5,917 bases of DNA, taken from JBEEPE01 sp041191265. Lineage in GTDB: Bacteria; Verrucomicrobiota; Verrucomicrobiia; Chthoniobacterales; Chthoniobacteraceae. Position numbers and translations under genes: made by a program. Positions 5,716 through 5,917 of the stretch are shown here, piece by piece. The notes beneath the pieces were generated by a model. The model was not told where the DNA came from, did not search any database, and was given only the letters and a program-made list of their open reading frames with translations. Location of the stretch: assembly GCA_041191265.1 (NCBI GenBank), contig JBEEPE010000154.1, positions 1 to 5,917 on the forward strand, given 5' to 3'. Every line of letters begins with the position of its first letter. The stretch's first letter is position 1.

Positions 5716-5917
5716 ATGGAAGACCAATCCCTCGTCGGCGCCATCCTCCTCGGTCTCATCGAGGGGCTAACAGAGTTCCTTCCCGTCTCGTCCACCGGAC
5801 ACCTTCTCATTCTCCAAAACCTCGCCCCCGCCCTCGTCGGAAAACGCTCCGACCTGTTCAATATCGTCATCCAATCCGGCGCAGTCCTCGCCGTCCTCCC
5901 TCTCTTCAAAGACCGAC
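5716..5917 (+). CDS. uppP: Undecaprenyl-diphosphate phosphatase UppP/BacA, N-terminal part (3' truncated)
   Basis: The first 67 codons of a polytopic membrane enzyme that converts undecaprenyl diphosphate to the monophosphate, recycling the lipid carrier for peptidoglycan and other envelope polymers; it also gives bacitracin tolerance. The signature EGLTEFLPVSSTGHL covers residues 16-30, with Glu16 and Glu20 as the ExxxE acidic pair and His29 matching catalytic His30 of the E. coli enzyme. IVIQSGAVLAV (50-60) matches the next conserved segment. The second active-site motif (PGxSRSxxT) lies beyond the window. The ATG at 5716 is the only in-frame start that gives the family N terminus: no ATG, GTG or TTG lies in the codons just upstream, which are terminator sequence. 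There is no SD, and the terminator hairpin ends six bases before the start, which suggests attenuated or otherwise unusual expression. Its relation to the PII gene is probably positional only. Confidence 0.93.
   Translation, partial: MEDQSLVGAILLGLIEGLTEFLPVSSTGHLLILQNLAPALVGKRSDLFNIVIQSGAVLAVLPLFKDR

Overview
This is a gene-dense stretch of a bacterial chromosome. Hand-counted 60-base lines run from about 48% G+C in the PII gene to about 65% in the sensor kinase gene. It holds eight protein genes, of which the first and last are cut by the window edges. I see no rRNA, tRNA, CRISPR array or insertion sequence. The organism is not identified by any single marker. A RegB/RegA-type pair, an MnmM-type tRNA methyltransferase, SD-poor pyrimidine-rich start regions and strong C-rich strand bias together suggest a non-model Gram-negative lineage. 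Verrucomicrobiota (Opitutia-like) is my best guess, held with low confidence.

Left block (1-2122, + strand): the 3' end of thiD (thiamin pyrimidine kinase) overlaps a RegB/PrrB/ActS-type membrane histidine kinase by four bases. That kinase gene overlaps its RegA/PrrA/ActR-type response regulator by four bases. The three are probably translated in a coupled way. The kinase has the conserved H-box, a quinone-site-like motif and the cysteine that acts as redox switch in RegB, so the pair probably senses redox or respiratory state.

Middle block (2161-3381): an NsrR-like Rrf2 repressor with three [Fe-S]-ligand cysteines lies on the minus strand, convergent with regA. It is divergent from an MnmM/YtqB-type methyltransferase for wobble uridine modification in tRNA. 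A 103-base non-coding gap follows. It shares a 10-base word, TTACAGAGAA, with the divergent intergenic region.

Right block (3382-5917, + strand): a membrane-anchored class III nucleotidyl-cyclase-like protein that has lost the expected catalytic residues, then recR (recombinational repair), then a PII nitrogen-signalling protein (glnB/glnK), then a strong intrinsic terminator. The terminator's U-tract runs directly into the start codon of uppP (undecaprenyl-diphosphate phosphatase), which is cut by the window end.

The points most worth a second look are the RegBA-like pair next to an NsrR-like sensor, the degenerate cyclase-like receptor, the terminator fused to the uppP start codon, and the general lack of well-placed Shine-Dalgarno sequences. 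I did not find a clearly new multi-gene system.
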